Positions 26,784 to 35,638 of a stretch of DNA of 64,000 nucleotides are shown piece by piece; position 1 is the stretch's first letter, and each line of letters begins with the position of its first letter. The translations under genes and the position numbers were made by a program. Source of the DNA: Streptococcus sp. 116-D4. GTDB lineage: Bacteria > Bacillota > Bacilli > Lactobacillales > Streptococcaceae. The notes beneath the pieces are model-generated. The model worked only from the letters and a program-made list of their open reading frames with translations, was not told the DNA's origin and did not search any database. The DNA lies in NCBI RefSeq assembly GCF_009731465.1, contig NZ_AP021887.1, positions 1,668,001 through 1,732,000 on the forward strand. Reading direction: 5' to 3'.

Positions 26784-28154
26784 CTAGGATGGCATTTGGG
26801 TTGTCAAGATTTCCTTTCCTTCCTGTATCAAAGGATGACGAAAAAGCGAAAAGTACAGTTGGATGGTCATGGCAACCCAGATAAGGGGTTCGCAGAGGAT
26901 AACCCCCCTATAGCCCGCCCAAGGGATAACCAAGACCACAAAAACGATTTTCCCGATTAGTTCGATAAAGCTAGAAACCAGAGGGAGGACTTTCTGTCCC
27001 AAGCCCTGCAAACAATTTCGATAAATCAGCAAAAGACTCAAGATAGGATAAAAGGCTGAGCTGATTTGGAGATAGAGACTGCCATTTTCTACCAAGTAGC
27101 TATCCGTCGAACTAGCCAAGAAGGAAACCAAGGCAGGACTGGCAAAAAAGAGGAAGACACAAACAAAAACTGCCCATGACATACTTAAACGACTGCCGAT
27201 TCGAAGACCTTGGACAATGCGGTCTGGGCGCTTAGCACCTAAATTCTGAGAAGCAAAGGTCGTCATCGAGGCAGATATAGCAGTCATAGGAAGAAGGGCG
27301 AAGGCCATAATGCGTCGAGCTGCTGTCTGGGCACTAATAATCACTGCACCAAAGGTATTAACAGAGGACTGTAAAATCACACTGCCGATAGATACAATCG
27401 AACTCATCAAGCCCATAGCCAAACCTTGCTCCAAGAGGTCCGCATACAAGGCCTTGTCCCATTTGAAATGCTTAAACTGAGGCAAAAGTTCTGGCACACT
27501 CTTACGAATATAGTAAAAGCAGAGAACGGCTGATAAACCTTGAGAAATGATGGTAGCAAGCCCCGCAGATTGAACTCCCAGATGCAATTGCGTAATAAAA
27601 TAGAGATCTAGAACCACATTAACCAGAGCAGAAAAAATCAGAAAACCGAGCGCAGCTAGACTGTCCCCAATGGACCGCAACAAACCTGCAAAGAGATTAT
27701 AGGCAAAGCTGACACCGACACAGGTCACAATCATAGAAATATATTGATAGGATTGGGGAAGGATTTCTACGGGAGTGTCTAGGTATTGCAAGAGAGGATA
27801 CAAACCAAGAAAGCCCAGCAGCATCACTACAACACTCAAAAGCGCACCTAAAATCCAGGTGGCTGCTACTGCTTCCTTTATTTTTGTAAAATTCCGAGCT
27901 CCATAATAGCGGGCAATAACAATCCCCATACCATTGCCAACACCAAGAGTAAAACCTACAATCAGGTCAAAAATGGCAGTCGACGCTCCTACTGCAGCCA
28001 AGGATTCTTGACCAAGAAAACGCCCAACAATCAAGACGTCAGCTGTATTATAGAGCTGTTGAAAAATATTTGATAGCAAGATTGGAAAGGCAAAGTTTAA
28101 CAGCACAGGAAGAATAGGACCATGTATCAAGTCCACTGTTCGTTTTTTATTCAT
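26784..28154 (-). CDS. MATE-family efflux transporter
   Basis: A 456-residue membrane protein with twelve predicted helices in two related halves, beginning MNKKRTVDLIHGPILPVLLN. FAFPILLSNIFQQLYNTADV is the MATE helix 1, and VGASTAIFDLIVGFTLGVGN the conserved start of the N-lobe. It would exchange cations for toxic organic compounds; the substrate is unknown. It is not next to recA, so I do not call it DinF. Its -10 box lies only six bases before the ATG and no ribosome site is visible, so the mRNA may be leaderless. Confidence 0.9.
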   Translation of the reverse strand: MNKKRTVDLIHGPILPVLLNFAFPILLSNIFQQLYNTADVLIVGRFLGQESLAAVGASTAIFDLIVGFTLGVGNGMGIVIARYYGARNFTKIKEAVAATWILGALLSVVVMLLGFLGLYPLLQYLDTPVEILPQSYQYISMIVTCVGVSFAYNLFAGLLRSIGDSLAALGFLIFSALVNVVLDLYFITQLHLGVQSAGLATIISQGLSAVLCFYYIRKSVPELLPQFKHFKWDKALYADLLEQGLAMGLMSSIVSIGSVILQSSVNTFGAVIISAQTAARRIMAFALLPMTAISASMTTFASQNLGAKRPDRIVQGLRIGSRLSMSWAVFVCVFLFFASPALVSFLASSTDSYLVENGSLYLQISSAFYPILSLLLIYRNCLQGLGQKVLPLVSSFIELIGKIVFVVLVIPWAGYRGVILCEPLIWVAMTIQLYFSLFRHPLIQEGKEILTTQMPS

Positions 28155-28160
28155 AAGGCT

Positions 28161-28189
28161 ATTATATCAGCTTTCTAGAGGAGCGACAA
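28161..28189 (-). promoter_or_regulatory. Promoter of the MATE gene (start codon at the predicted +1)
   Basis: On minus, TTGTCG (28189-28184), a 17-base spacer and TATAAT (28166-28161), then six bases and ATG at 28154. The expected transcription start coincides with the start codon. Confidence 0.6.
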
Positions 28190-28225
28190 GGTCAGACTTA
28201 GCTTCCATCTCCGGAGAAATCGGTT

Positions 28226-28254
28226 GCCTAGAAACTAACAATTTGGTATAATCG
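28226..28254 (+). promoter_or_regulatory. Promoter of the acetyltransferase gene
   Basis: TTGCCT, a 17-base spacer (AGAAACTAACAATTTGG) and TATAAT lie about 25 bases before the gene, followed by AAAGGAG. It is divergent from the MATE promoter. Coordinates are good to a base or two. Confidence 0.6.
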
Positions 28255-28275
28255 TGACAGAAAAGGAGTTTATGT

Positions 28276-28830
28276 ATGAGCTTAACAAGCCAATTAATTA
28301 CAGATATATTTCCAGACCTTGAGAAAGTTGAAAAGTTAAATATCGAAGCCTTTCCTGAAGAAGAGCGAGTGTCCCTGTCTGAATTTTTACGATATCAGGA
28401 TCGAGACGACGCCCACTTTTTCGCCTTTTACAACGAAGAGGAATTTGTAGGATTCGCCTTCGCTATTTCCAATCAAAAAGCTTTCTATATCAGCTTTTTT
28501 GCTATTATGCCCCATTTGCGTAGCCAAGGCTATGGAAAAGAAATCATTGAAAAGCTGATTGATTTTTACCAGCGTACTATGATTCTTGAAGTGGAGCGAT
28601 TGGACGAAGACTGTGACAATCTTGAACAACGAAAAGCCCGCATGGACTTTTACTTACAAAATGGCTTCAAAACAGCCAATGCCTTTTTGGAGTACGAAGG
28701 TCTTAGTTTTGAAATTCTATATCGTGGCGACCGCTTTGATGAAGAGGCTTATCAGAACATCTTTCAAAAATTGCAAAAAGAAAATTATTTCGACTTCCAC
28801 ATCGAGTATCGTCGTTTCAGCGACCACTAA
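28276..28830 (+). CDS. GNAT-family N-acetyltransferase
   Basis: A 184-residue GNAT protein. The acetyl-CoA motif A region reads FFAIMPHLRSQGYGKEIIEKL (about 75-95, the Q/RxxGxG/A signature). The late motif B region is ARMDFYLQNGFKTANAFLEY. The substrate is unknown. AAAGGAG sits seven to eight bases upstream of ATG. Monocistronic, with a terminator after it. Confidence 0.88.
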   Translation: MSLTSQLITDIFPDLEKVEKLNIEAFPEEERVSLSEFLRYQDRDDAHFFAFYNEEEFVGFAFAISNQKAFYISFFAIMPHLRSQGYGKEIIEKLIDFYQRTMILEVERLDEDCDNLEQRKARMDFYLQNGFKTANAFLEYEGLSFEILYRGDRFDEEAYQNIFQKLQKENYFDFHIEYRRFSDH

Positions 28831-28892
28831 CCTATACTGTAGTCTTGAACTTCCCAGCAAGAAACTGCAAATTTTTCTACAATGAATACCCA

Positions 28893-28919
28893 ATCACCTG
28901 TGCTACAGGTGATTTTTTT
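28893..28919 (+). terminator. Intrinsic terminator after the acetyltransferase gene
   Basis: ATCACCTG/CAGGTGAT with a 5-base loop is followed by a run of seven T. Confidence 0.9.
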
Positions 28920-28965
28920 GTGATTCCAAAATCAAATAGCAGAAAGTTTTTCTAAATCCATCAAA

Positions 28966-28993
28966 ATAAATAAGACTGAGACAACCTTGTCCC
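28966..28993 (-). terminator. Intrinsic terminator of the PspC pseudogene
   Basis: On minus, GGGACAA/TTGTCTC (one G-U) with a 2-base loop is followed by AGTCTTATTTATTTT. The U-tract is offset, so it may be weak. Confidence 0.5.
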
Positions 28994-29032
28994 AGCCCTA
29001 TCAGGACTTATCTTATAAAGAGGTCACTAAGT

Positions 29033-29226
29033 TTACGCTTCTGTCCCAGCTTCTGGTATGGCGAGCCAGAGAATGAGATAAGCAAGAATTCCTGAACCAC
29101 CTAGTAGAGTGAAGAGGATTCAAAGTGCACGAACTAGAGTAGGATCAATATCTAAATAGTCAGCAAGATCTGCACAAACACCTGCAATTTTTTATCTTGA
29201 ACATTGCGAACTACACGTTTTTCCAT
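29033..29226 (-). pseudogene. PspC-domain protein, broken by a frameshift and a stop
   Basis: A good ribosome site (AAGGAG) precedes ATG at 29226. The frame reads MEKRVVRNVQDKK, then needs one extra base in the run of A (AAAAAA) to continue as IAGVCADLADYLDIDPTLVR. A TGA then replaces the expected Trp codon before ILFTLLGG and LAYLILWLAIPEAGTEA, ending TAA at 29033. The restored 65-residue product is a short PspC-type membrane protein (DNA or envelope stress related in other Gram-positives). Two independent lesions argue for real decay. The 28831-29390 gap holds only this, its terminator and the flanking terminators. Confidence 0.8.
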
Positions 29227-29355
29227 ACCAACAATCTCCTTAGCATTACTTTTATTTTCTCATCCAATTATCTGTTTTGCAGTCATCTTCCTCATTCTTA
29301 CTGTGAAAATCTGTCAATCATACTCTCATAAACTTGTTTCTTTATTCTCATATAG

Positions 29356-29381
29356 CAAAAAGCAGTGGATTTCTCCACTAC
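29356..29381 (-). terminator. Intrinsic terminator after recA
   Basis: On minus, GTAGTGGA/TCCACTGC (one G-U) with loop GAAA is followed by TTTTTGC, about 10 bases past the recA stop. Confidence 0.85.
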
Positions 29382-29390
29382 TTTGACAGC

Positions 29391-30557
29391 TTATTCTTCA
29401 ATTTCGATTTCAAGCTCATTGCCTAAGTCAAGTGTCACTTCTTCATTCACAGAATCTGCTTGAACTGCCTCATCTTTTTTGCTTTCCATACCTTGTTCTG
29501 AAACTTCTTCTCCATCAATCAAACCAAATTGAACACGGACTTGATGGTCAATCTCATCAAAGATTTCTGGGTGATCTGACAAGTATTTCTTAGCATTCTC
29601 TGAACCTTGTCCAATTTTCTCATCCTTGTAAGAGTACCAAGCTCCTGCTTTTTTGATGATATCCAAATCACTTGCGATTTTCAAAAGTTCACCAGTCTTA
29701 GAAATCCCTTCTCCATACATAATTTCAACTATAGCTTCCTTAAACGGTGGAGCCACCTTGTTTTTTACAACCTTAATCTTGGTTTCCTTACCGACATTGG
29801 TATCTTTTTGATCACCAGTTCCCTTAATTTGTGTATTACCACGAACATCTAAGCGGACTGAAGCATAGAATTTTAGAGCACGTCCACCAGGAGTTGTTTC
29901 TGGATTTCCAAACATGACCCCAACTTTTTCACGCAACTGGTTGATAAAGATGGCAATTGTTTTGGTTTTATTGATAGATGCACCAAGTTTACGCATAGCC
30001 TGGCTCATCATACGAGCTTGCAAACCAACGTGGCTATCTCCGATATCTCCATCAATTTCAGCACGAGGTACAAGGGCCGCAACTGAGTCGACTACGACAA
30101 GATCTACAGCACCTGAGTCAATCAATTTTCCTGCAATTTCAAGACCTTGCTCCCCTGAGTCTGGTTGTGACAAGAGCAACTCGTCAATGTTGACACCAAG
30201 AGCCGCAGCGTAAGCTGGATCGAGAGCATGTTCCGCATCGATAAAGGCAGCAATCCCACCTTCTTTCTGTGCTTGTGCAACTGCATGAAGGGCAACCGTC
30301 GTCTTACCAGATGACTCTGGCCCATAGATTTCGACGATACGCCCCTTAGGATAACCACCTGAACCAAGGGCAATGTCAAGAGCCAATGAACCTGAACTCA
30401 TCACTTGCACCTTTTGCTCTGCACGTTCACCCAAACGCATGATTGATCCTTTACCAAAGTCTTTCTCAATCAATTTAAGAGCGTCATTCAAGGCTTTTTC
30501 ACGTTCTGCCCCGAATTTTTTTGAAATTTCATCTAATTTTTTTGGTTTTTTCGCCAT
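29391..30557 (-). CDS. recA: Recombinase RecA
   Basis: RecA forms the filament that catalyses homologous pairing in repair and natural transformation. The 388-residue protein has Walker [10 protein letters not shown] (about 80-88), Walker [11 protein letters not shown] and the L2-region [21 protein letters not shown]. The C-terminal tail is acidic ([17 protein letters not shown]). It follows cinA by 54 bases on the same strand and would be induced with it in competent cells through the upstream SigX box, as known in pneumococcus. The dinF and lytA genes I expect after recA in S. pneumoniae are absent. Confidence 0.97.
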   Translation of the reverse strand: MAKKPKKLDEISKKFGAEREKALNDALKLIEKDFGKGSIMRLGERAEQKVQVMSSGSLALDIALGSGGYPKGRIVEIYGPESSGKTTVALHAVAQAQKEGGIAAFIDAEHALDPAYAAALGVNIDELLLSQPDSGEQGLEIAGKLIDSGAVDLVVVDSVAALVPRAEIDGDIGDSHVGLQARMMSQAMRKLGASINKTKTIAIFINQLREKVGVMFGNPETTPGGRALKFYASVRLDVRGNTQIKGTGDQKDTNVGKETKIKVVKNKVAPPFKEAIVEIMYGEGISKTGELLKIASDLDIIKKAGAWYSYKDEKIGQGSENAKKYLSDHPEIFDEIDHQVRVQFGLIDGEEVSEQGMESKKDEAVQADSVNEEVTLDLGNELEIEIEE

Positions 30558-30611
30558 TCTATTCTCCTACATTCTAATGGTCCTTAGACCTAACTACTAT
30601 TATATCAAAAG

Positions 30612-31868
30612 TCAGTCACTTAATAAAGCCTTGCGAACTAGGTTAAAGGCATGCATAACCGCAATGTGACGTACATCTGCTCGACTCCTACCTCCAATAT
30701 TAACCTTGATGACCTCAGTTCCTTGCTCTTGAGCCAAGCCTATAAAGACTGTTCCAGCTGGGTGTCCTTCTAAGTTATCTGGTCCTGCCACTCCAGTCAA
30801 ACTAAGGCCAAAATCAGACTGGGTCTTGATTCGTGCCTGCTCAGCCATCTTCTGAGCTGTATATTCAGACACCACACCCTGTTCTTCCAAATCCTTGGCA
30901 GGAATATCCAACATCTTTGATTTTTCCTCCAAGCTATAGGTCACAAAACCACCCTTAAATATACTGGAAGCACCCGGAAAATCCGCTACGGTTGCTTGAA
31001 AAAGGCCTGCCGTCAAGCTCTCTGCAGCCGTGATGGTTTTCCCCTGTTTTTTCAGTTCTTCTACCACAATGCTGGCTATACTAGTTTCTTCACCATAACC
31101 ATAGCAAAGGTCTTGTAAAGAAAGTCCTTCAAAAGTTTGGCGACCTAAGATTTGATTTTCCAAGATATCCAGCCCTTTATTCGCCTCTTCTTGATTGCTA
31201 GCTTTTGTTGACAGACGTAGAGTCACCTCTCCTGTCTTGGCATAAGGTGCCAAGGTCGGATCTGTTTGATGATCAATCAAATCAGCCAAAATCGTCACCA
31301 GCTGGCTCTCGCCAATTCCAAAAAAACGAAGAACTCGGGAATATAGCTTACTCCCTGTCATCAACTTGGGTAGAAGCTGGTTTAAGACCATCGGTTTCAA
31401 TTCACTTGGTGGACCAGGAAGGACGACATAAGTCACTCCTTTGACTTCTAACATTCCTCCCACAGCCAGTCCCGTTTCGTTGGGCAGTGGAGTCGCCCCT
31501 TCTACAATTTGAGCTTGTCTTTCATTATTCGGTGTTCGGGCATAGTCTGGTCTCTGGGCAAAAAAGACATCCAACTTCTCCTGCGCCTGAAGATCGAAGA
31601 CTAATTCTTTCCCTAAAAATTGAGCCAGGGTTTGTTTGGTCAAATCGTCCTCAGTTGGTCCCAAACCACCTGTCAAAATCACCAGACTGCTACGTTGACT
31701 GGCAATCTCAAGCAAAGACAAGAGACGAGCTTCATTGTCTCCTACAGCCGTCTGGAAATAAACATCTACTCCAATCTCAGCTAGTTTTTCCGATAAAAAT
31801 TGAGCATTAGTGTTGACAATCTGTCCTGTCAAAATCTCTGTTCCAACAGCAATGATTTCTGCTTTCAT
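30612..31868 (-). CDS. cinA: Competence/damage-inducible protein CinA
   Basis: A 418-residue two-domain protein. Residues 1-170 are a MoCF/COG1058 domain ([34 protein letters not shown]). Residues about 255-418 are a PncC-type nicotinamide mononucleotide amidohydrolase domain ([42 protein letters not shown]). In streptococci CinA binds RecA at the membrane during transformation (known). A perfect SigX box TACGAATA lies 18 bases before the start. Confidence 0.95.
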   Translation of the reverse strand: MKAEIIAVGTEILTGQIVNTNAQFLSEKLAEIGVDVYFQTAVGDNEARLLSLLEIASQRSSLVILTGGLGPTEDDLTKQTLAQFLGKELVFDLQAQEKLDVFFAQRPDYARTPNNERQAQIVEGATPLPNETGLAVGGMLEVKGVTYVVLPGPPSELKPMVLNQLLPKLMTGSKLYSRVLRFFGIGESQLVTILADLIDHQTDPTLAPYAKTGEVTLRLSTKASNQEEANKGLDILENQILGRQTFEGLSLQDLCYGYGEETSIASIVVEELKKQGKTITAAESLTAGLFQATVADFPGASSIFKGGFVTYSLEEKSKMLDIPAKDLEEQGVVSEYTAQKMAEQARIKTQSDFGLSLTGVAGPDNLEGHPAGTVFIGLAQEQGTEVIKVNIGGRSRADVRHIAVMHAFNLVRKALLSD

Positions 31869-31885
31869 GTTTCCTCCTACCTATC

Positions 31886-31893
31886 TATTCGTA
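31886..31893 (-). promoter_or_regulatory. SigX (ComX) cin-box of cinA-recA
   Basis: On minus the sequence is TACGAATA, the exact late-competence consensus, 18 bases before the cinA ATG and just ahead of GGAGG. It indicates induction of cinA-recA by the competence sigma factor. Confidence 0.85.
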
Positions 31894-31900
31894 TTTTTTT

Positions 31901-31929
31901 GAAAAAATCGCAGGAAATTTCCCACGATT
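31901..31929 (-). terminator. Intrinsic terminator after the LCP gene
   Basis: On minus, the stem AATCGTGGGAAA/TTTCCTGCGATT (G-U and one near-perfect 12-bp arm, essentially no loop beyond the central A/T bases) is followed by TTTTC. It separates the tsaE-GNAT-LCP unit from cinA. Confidence 0.75.
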
Positions 31930-31956
31930 GATTTTTTATTTTTATCAACAAATGAA

Positions 31957-33009
31957 CTACTCTACTTCATTTGTTACAAAGACACCTTGTTCTTGATTAT
32001 CCTCATTAGCAACAGGCACCCGTCCAAACAAATCTTCAAATAAAACAACATTTGTTTCAAGCTGAGTGACTTCTTCTTGTCCTAAAGAACGTCGCAATAT
32101 ATTCTGCATTTCCAACATATGCTCTCTAGAAACAATCTGGTAAGAAATGCCCTGCAACATCTCTCCCTCACCCTTCAGCTGTTGTGATTCAATGGTTTTA
32201 AAGGAATCTTTATAGCCCAACAAGTTCGGAATACTTTTTGCAGATAAATCAATATTAGTCTGCATATTGGTACTTAGGGCTTTTAAGATAGACTGATAGT
32301 GACTGACACTATTCAAGCTAAGAGCTTTTTCAACAACTTTTTGAATGACTTCACGCTGACGCTTCTGACGTCCGTAATCTCCTTCTGGGTCTTGATAACG
32401 CATGCGTGAATAAACAAGCGCTTCTTCTCCATTTATTGTCTGTTCTCCAACACCAATAGAAATAGTGTTGAACTCTTCTTGGTCACTGATAGAAATCGGG
32501 AAACCTAGTGTATTGTTGACAGTTATACCACCTACCGCATCGACTAATTGTTGCAAGCCGTGCATATTGACCATAATATAGCGATCAATATGGATGTTCA
32601 TCATCTTTTGAATAGTTGAAATAGCTAACTCTGCACCACCACCAGCATAGGCAGCGTTTAACTTCGCTTCTTCAATACTACCATCTTTATGCTGAATTTT
32701 AGTCAAGATATCACGTTCTAAACTCAACATCATGGTCTTCTTCGTATGAGGATTAACCGTCACGAGAATCATGGAATCACTATTCCCCTCCCAAGGGTCC
32801 GTTCGTTCCACATTTCCAGTATCAACTCCCATCAAAAGAATCGTTAAGGGTTCAGTCGCCTCAATAACATTGGTTTCTTCCCCAATTTTTTTATAGGTTC
32901 TTGATAAGGTTTCTGTACCTTGCTGATAAATGGTATAAGCAAAAACGCCCACACCTAAAACTGTCACAGCTAGAAAAGCTAGTACCATTCCAATAATTTT
33001 TTTAATCAT
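31957..33009 (-). CDS. LytR-CpsA-Psr (LCP) family protein
   Basis: A 350-residue membrane-anchored protein: residues 1-27 are one N-terminal helix (IIGMVLAFLAVTVLGVGVFAY). The LCP domain follows, with LLMGVDTG near residue 58, MILVTVNPHTKKTMMLSLERD, and the basic YSRMRYQDPEGDYGRQKRQR. LCP enzymes transfer teichoic acids or capsule polymers to peptidoglycan. The neighbours tsaE and GNAT match the order around LytR that I recall in S. pneumoniae, where it is the essential LCP paralogue. Confidence 0.92.
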   Translation of the reverse strand: MIKKIIGMVLAFLAVTVLGVGVFAYTIYQQGTETLSRTYKKIGEETNVIEATEPLTILLMGVDTGNVERTDPWEGNSDSMILVTVNPHTKKTMMLSLERDILTKIQHKDGSIEEAKLNAAYAGGGAELAISTIQKMMNIHIDRYIMVNMHGLQQLVDAVGGITVNNTLGFPISISDQEEFNTISIGVGEQTINGEEALVYSRMRYQDPEGDYGRQKRQREVIQKVVEKALSLNSVSHYQSILKALSTNMQTNIDLSAKSIPNLLGYKDSFKTIESQQLKGEGEMLQGISYQIVSREHMLEMQNILRRSLGQEEVTQLETNVVLFEDLFGRVPVANEDNQEQGVFVTNEVE

Positions 33010-33016
33010 ATTTCTA

Positions 33017-33535
33017 CTAATCTATCAGTCTACCCATCAGGTAAACATCGACAAATTCCCCTTCTTCTATGTATGCACCGCGCTCTTGTCTACCTTCAAT
33101 TACAAAGCCATGTTTTTGATATAGATAAACTGCAGCTTGATTACGAGTTTGGACAGTGAGTTGAAGCCTACGAAGAATGCCACTAGCTTGTACCCATTCT
33201 ATGACTTCTTCAAGTAACAAATTTCCCAGTCCATTATTCCAATATTTCTTACCAACCACAATAAAAAGATCTCCAATATGACGAACTCTCTTACGTTGAT
33301 CGGCTGTGATATTTACAAGACCAGCAATTTCATCATTCAGCAAGGCAAGTAAAGTGATTTGATTTTCTGAACGGGCCTGTTTATCCAAAAACAACTCCAT
33401 CTCCGTATCTGTCAACAGAATACCTTCCCTGTCCAGACTGGTAAAATCTGTTTCTAAACTGACACGATTTAAAAATGTCACTAACTCAGCAGCATCACCA
33501 GGTTCTGCTTCTCTAATGAGCAATTCATACTCCAT
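33017..33535 (-). CDS. GNAT-family N-acetyltransferase
   Basis: A GNAT protein beginning MEYELLIREAEPGDAAELVT. The acetyl-CoA signature is GKKYWNNGLGNLLLEEVIEW; the closing motif is AVYLYQKHGFVIEGRQERGA, a RimJ/RimL-like pattern. I choose ATG 33535 because GGAGGAG lies six bases upstream; a GTG ten codons earlier has no site. It overlaps the end of tsaE by 11 bases and the LCP gene starts 7 bases after its stop. The acetylated substrate is not predictable. Confidence 0.87.
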   Translation of the reverse strand: MEYELLIREAEPGDAAELVTFLNRVSLETDFTSLDREGILLTDTEMELFLDKQARSENQITLLALLNDEIAGLVNITADQRKRVRHIGDLFIVVGKKYWNNGLGNLLLEEVIEWVQASGILRRLQLTVQTRNQAAVYLYQKHGFVIEGRQERGAYIEEGEFVDVYLMGRLID

Positions 33536-33968
33536 GTTGAAGCTCCTCCAAGAGTTTTTCTGCACGCAAACCCTTTGCTTGGAAATGTAATCTGCGACCG
33601 TCTCCTTCTTTTAGAATTTCCAATTCTAAATAAGTATCTGGCAAAGCATCTCCTAAAAGATGGCCCCACTCAATAACAGTCACTCCACCACCAAAGAGAA
33701 ACTCATCCAAGTCGATAGAATCAGCATCCCCCTCAATGCGGTAAACATCTAGGTGGTAAAGAGGAAGACGACCTTCATACTCTCTCACAATAGTATAGGT
33801 TGGACTCTTAATCATCTGGGAAATCTGTAATCCTTTAGCAAGACCTTTTGTGAAGGTCGTTTTGCCTGCTCCAAGTTCCCCAGTTAGAATTAAAACATCA
33901 TTCTTTTCTAATAAATAGCCCAAACGTTCACCTGAGGACTGTAACTCTTCTTCATTTTTAGTGTACAT
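33525..33968 (-). CDS. tsaE: tRNA threonylcarbamoyladenosine biosynthesis protein TsaE
   Basis: TsaE is the ATPase that works with TsaB and TsaD to install t6A37 on ANN-reading tRNAs. The 147-residue protein has the P-loop LTGELGAGKTTFTKGLAKGL (about 32-51), the conserved SPTYTIVREYEG and the late GVTVIEWGHLLGD. The start fits the family N-terminus, but a TATAAT box lies only six bases before ATG and no Shine-Dalgarno is visible, so its mRNA may be leaderless. It is first of a three-gene unit with overlapping reading frames. Confidence 0.93.
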   Translation of the reverse strand: MYTKNEEELQSSGERLGYLLEKNDVLILTGELGAGKTTFTKGLAKGLQISQMIKSPTYTIVREYEGRLPLYHLDVYRIEGDADSIDLDEFLFGGGVTVIEWGHLLGDALPDTYLELEILKEGDGRRLHFQAKGLRAEKLLEELQHGV

Positions 33969-33974
33969 ACTTCT

Positions 33975-34002
33975 ATTATACCAAAAAGTTGTTCTTTGTC
34001 GA
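33975..34002 (-). promoter_or_regulatory. Promoter of tsaE (start codon at the predicted +1)
   Basis: On minus, TCGACA (34002-33997), a 16-base spacer and TATAAT (33980-33975), then six bases and ATG at 33968. The remaining spacer to 34232 has a perfect 8-bp palindromic hairpin at 34077-34095 (ATCTGAAA/TTTCAGAT) and nothing else I can assign. Confidence 0.6.
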
Positions 34003-34232
34003 GATATTATCTGTGAATTCCATATTATAAATTGTAAGGTAACTTCTCAAAGTAACTTCCACCATAGCGGAACTTAATCTGAAACCCTTTCAGATGAGGG
34101 GATTTTGTGCTCTCTTTTTTTCATTCTTTTCAGCTACAAAAGCGATGAAATCAAGCATTAGAAAAACCAGTGGAACTTAGTTTGGGAATTTACCTATAAA
34201 TTGTAAAACTTGAACGATCTCTTCTTTTGTTC

Positions 34233-34865
34233 TCAGAATAGAAACAGTAAGAAGACAACTAATAAGATATCTCTCATCAAATGGCTATAAAACGAAACTT
34301 CCCAGCGAATGACTTTTGGTACCAACAGTCCTAGAAATAGCATTCCCAAGGTGATATAAAAGGTCATGGATAATAGCATCCAAGGATTTCTGAGAAAGAT
34401 TAGAATAGCTAGTCCACTAATAAAACACATCTCTTTCTTACCTAAAAACTTTTTCACTCCATTTACATACTTCTGAATCGGCAGAAAAACTAACAAATCA
34501 ATACCAAATAAGAAAAAGAAGCTCGGTAGAAAGACTTCCACACCTCCTTCTACGGATGTATTTCCTGCAAGGATATGTTCTATAACAATTAAAGCTAAAC
34601 CCAAAATATTTACTAGGAGCAACAGACTATACAAGAATTGTTGCTTTTCTTCCTTAAAAACTGAATAAGATTGATTTCGCTGTCCACTATAGTAGTTTAG
34701 TCCTGCACCAATACTGGCAAGGAGCAACATGCCAACTAAATAATAGAAGCAGTTTTGATTTAACATCAAGGCCCAAGTCGATAAACTTAAACAAGAACAG
34801 CTACTAAGACCAAAAACTGTCAGTAATAACAAAACACGAATTTGCTTTTTCATTTTTTCCATCAT
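34233..34865 (-). CDS. Hypothetical membrane protein (210 aa)
   Basis: An unrecognised protein with about seven hydrophobic segments. The N-terminus (MMEKMKKQIRVLLLLTVFGL, then SSCSCLSL) could be read as a lipoprotein signal, but the following helices suggest a polytopic membrane protein. Charged loops are KEEKQQ and QKYVNGVKKFLGKKE; the last helix reaches the C-terminus (DILLVVFLLFLF). GGGAGG lies before ATG. Phe/Leu-rich and AT-rich. It stands alone between tsaE and ndk. Function unknown; an immunity- or CAAX-protease-like role is not supported by motifs. Confidence 0.6.
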   Translation of the reverse strand: MMEKMKKQIRVLLLLTVFGLSSCSCLSLSTWALMLNQNCFYYLVGMLLLASIGAGLNYYSGQRNQSYSVFKEEKQQFLYSLLLLVNILGLALIVIEHILAGNTSVEGGVEVFLPSFFFLFGIDLLVFLPIQKYVNGVKKFLGKKEMCFISGLAILIFLRNPWMLLSMTFYITLGMLFLGLLVPKVIRWEVSFYSHLMRDILLVVFLLFLF

Positions 34866-34954
34866 TCTTCCTCCCTTACTTACCCTTATTATAGGCTAGA
34901 AATTCTCACCATTGCTAGAATATTTCTCAACTGTCAGTTTTCTACTCTAAAATG

Positions 34955-34989
34955 CAAAAAAATTTGATGCAAGTAATCCTTACATCAAA
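34955..34989 (-). terminator. Intrinsic terminator after ndk
   Basis: On minus, the 11-bp stem TTTGATGTAAG/CTTGCATCAAA (one G-U) with a 5-base loop is followed by TTTTTTTGC. Confidence 0.88.
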
Positions 34990-34995
34990 CTTTCA

Positions 34996-35418
34996 CTATT
35001 TTCCGTCAAACCAAAGAGCAATTTCTCGCTTAGCTGACTCTTCTGAATCTGAACCATGTACAACATTTTGAATAGCTTGGTTTTCTCCAGCAGCTTTTGC
35101 AAAATCACCTCGAATCGTTCCTGGTAAAGCTTCTTCTGGACGAGTTGCACCCATCATGGTTCGCCAAGTTTCGATTACTTTAGGACCAGAAATGATACCC
35201 ACAAGAACCGGTCCCGAAGTCATAAATTCACGAATCGGTGGGTAAAAACTTTGACCAACCAAGTCCTGATAGTGCTGATCAATTAACTCTTCTGAAACCT
35301 TTGTGCGCAACTCCAATTTTTCGATTGTAAATCCACGTTGTTCAATGCGTTTCAATACTTCACCCACTAGCCCTCTTTTTACACCGTCTGGTTTAATGAT
35401 AAAAAATGTCTGTTCCAT
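34996..35418 (-). CDS. ndk: Nucleoside diphosphate kinase
   Basis: Ndk transfers phosphate from ATP to NDPs through a phosphohistidine. The 140-residue protein has [13 protein letters not shown] at the N-terminus and the late [28 protein letters not shown], containing the active-site His in NVVHGSDS. Length is normal. AAAGGAG lies before ATG. Monocistronic, with its own terminator. Confidence 0.95.
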   Translation of the reverse strand: MEQTFFIIKPDGVKRGLVGEVLKRIEQRGFTIEKLELRTKVSEELIDQHYQDLVGQSFYPPIREFMTSGPVLVGIISGPKVIETWRTMMGATRPEEALPGTIRGDFAKAAGENQAIQNVVHGSDSEESAKREIALWFDGK

Positions 35419-35487
35419 ACCTGTCTCCTTTGTCAGCTTCTTTCTTTTATTTTACCACATTCCATGGAAAAATGGAGAAAATTTTCA

Positions 35488-35527
35488 GAAAAGAGAATGA
35501 GAGAACCCTAAGGCTCTCTCATTCTCT
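35488..35527 (-). terminator. Second intrinsic terminator downstream of cshA
   Basis: On minus, a perfect 13-bp stem AGAGAATGAGAGA/TCTCTCATTCTCT with a 10-base loop and TTTCTG. It backs up the terminator at 35558-35595, insulating ndk. Confidence 0.75.
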
Positions 35528-35557
35528 TTTTTTCAACCCACTACAGTTGACAAAGAG

Positions 35558-35595
35558 ACTAAAAAACTGATGAATCATTTCGATTCATCAGTTTT
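35558..35595 (-). terminator. First intrinsic terminator downstream of cshA
   Basis: On minus, a perfect 14-bp stem AAAACTGATGAATC/GATTCATCAGTTTT with a 5-base loop is followed by TT and then AGTC. About 44 bases past the adhesin stop. Confidence 0.8.
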
Positions 35596-35638
35596 AAGCT
35601 GATATGTCATTGCAAACAAATCATATTAATTAGAAAGA

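Noticed and set aside
26784..28154. Calling the MATE transporter DinF because recA lies nearby
   Set aside because: It is on the far side of an acetyltransferase and the PspC pseudogene, not in the cinA-recA transcript, and nothing in the sequence singles out DinF.
29204..29386. 60-codon plus-strand frame between the PspC pseudogene and recA
   Set aside because: Low-complexity, no ribosome site, overlaps the pseudogene start and recA terminator.
35480..35494. AATTTTCAGAAAAGA, 13/15 match to CodY, upstream of ndk
   Set aside because: It abuts the cshA terminator in AT-rich DNA and ndk is not a usual CodY target; one isolated match is weak.
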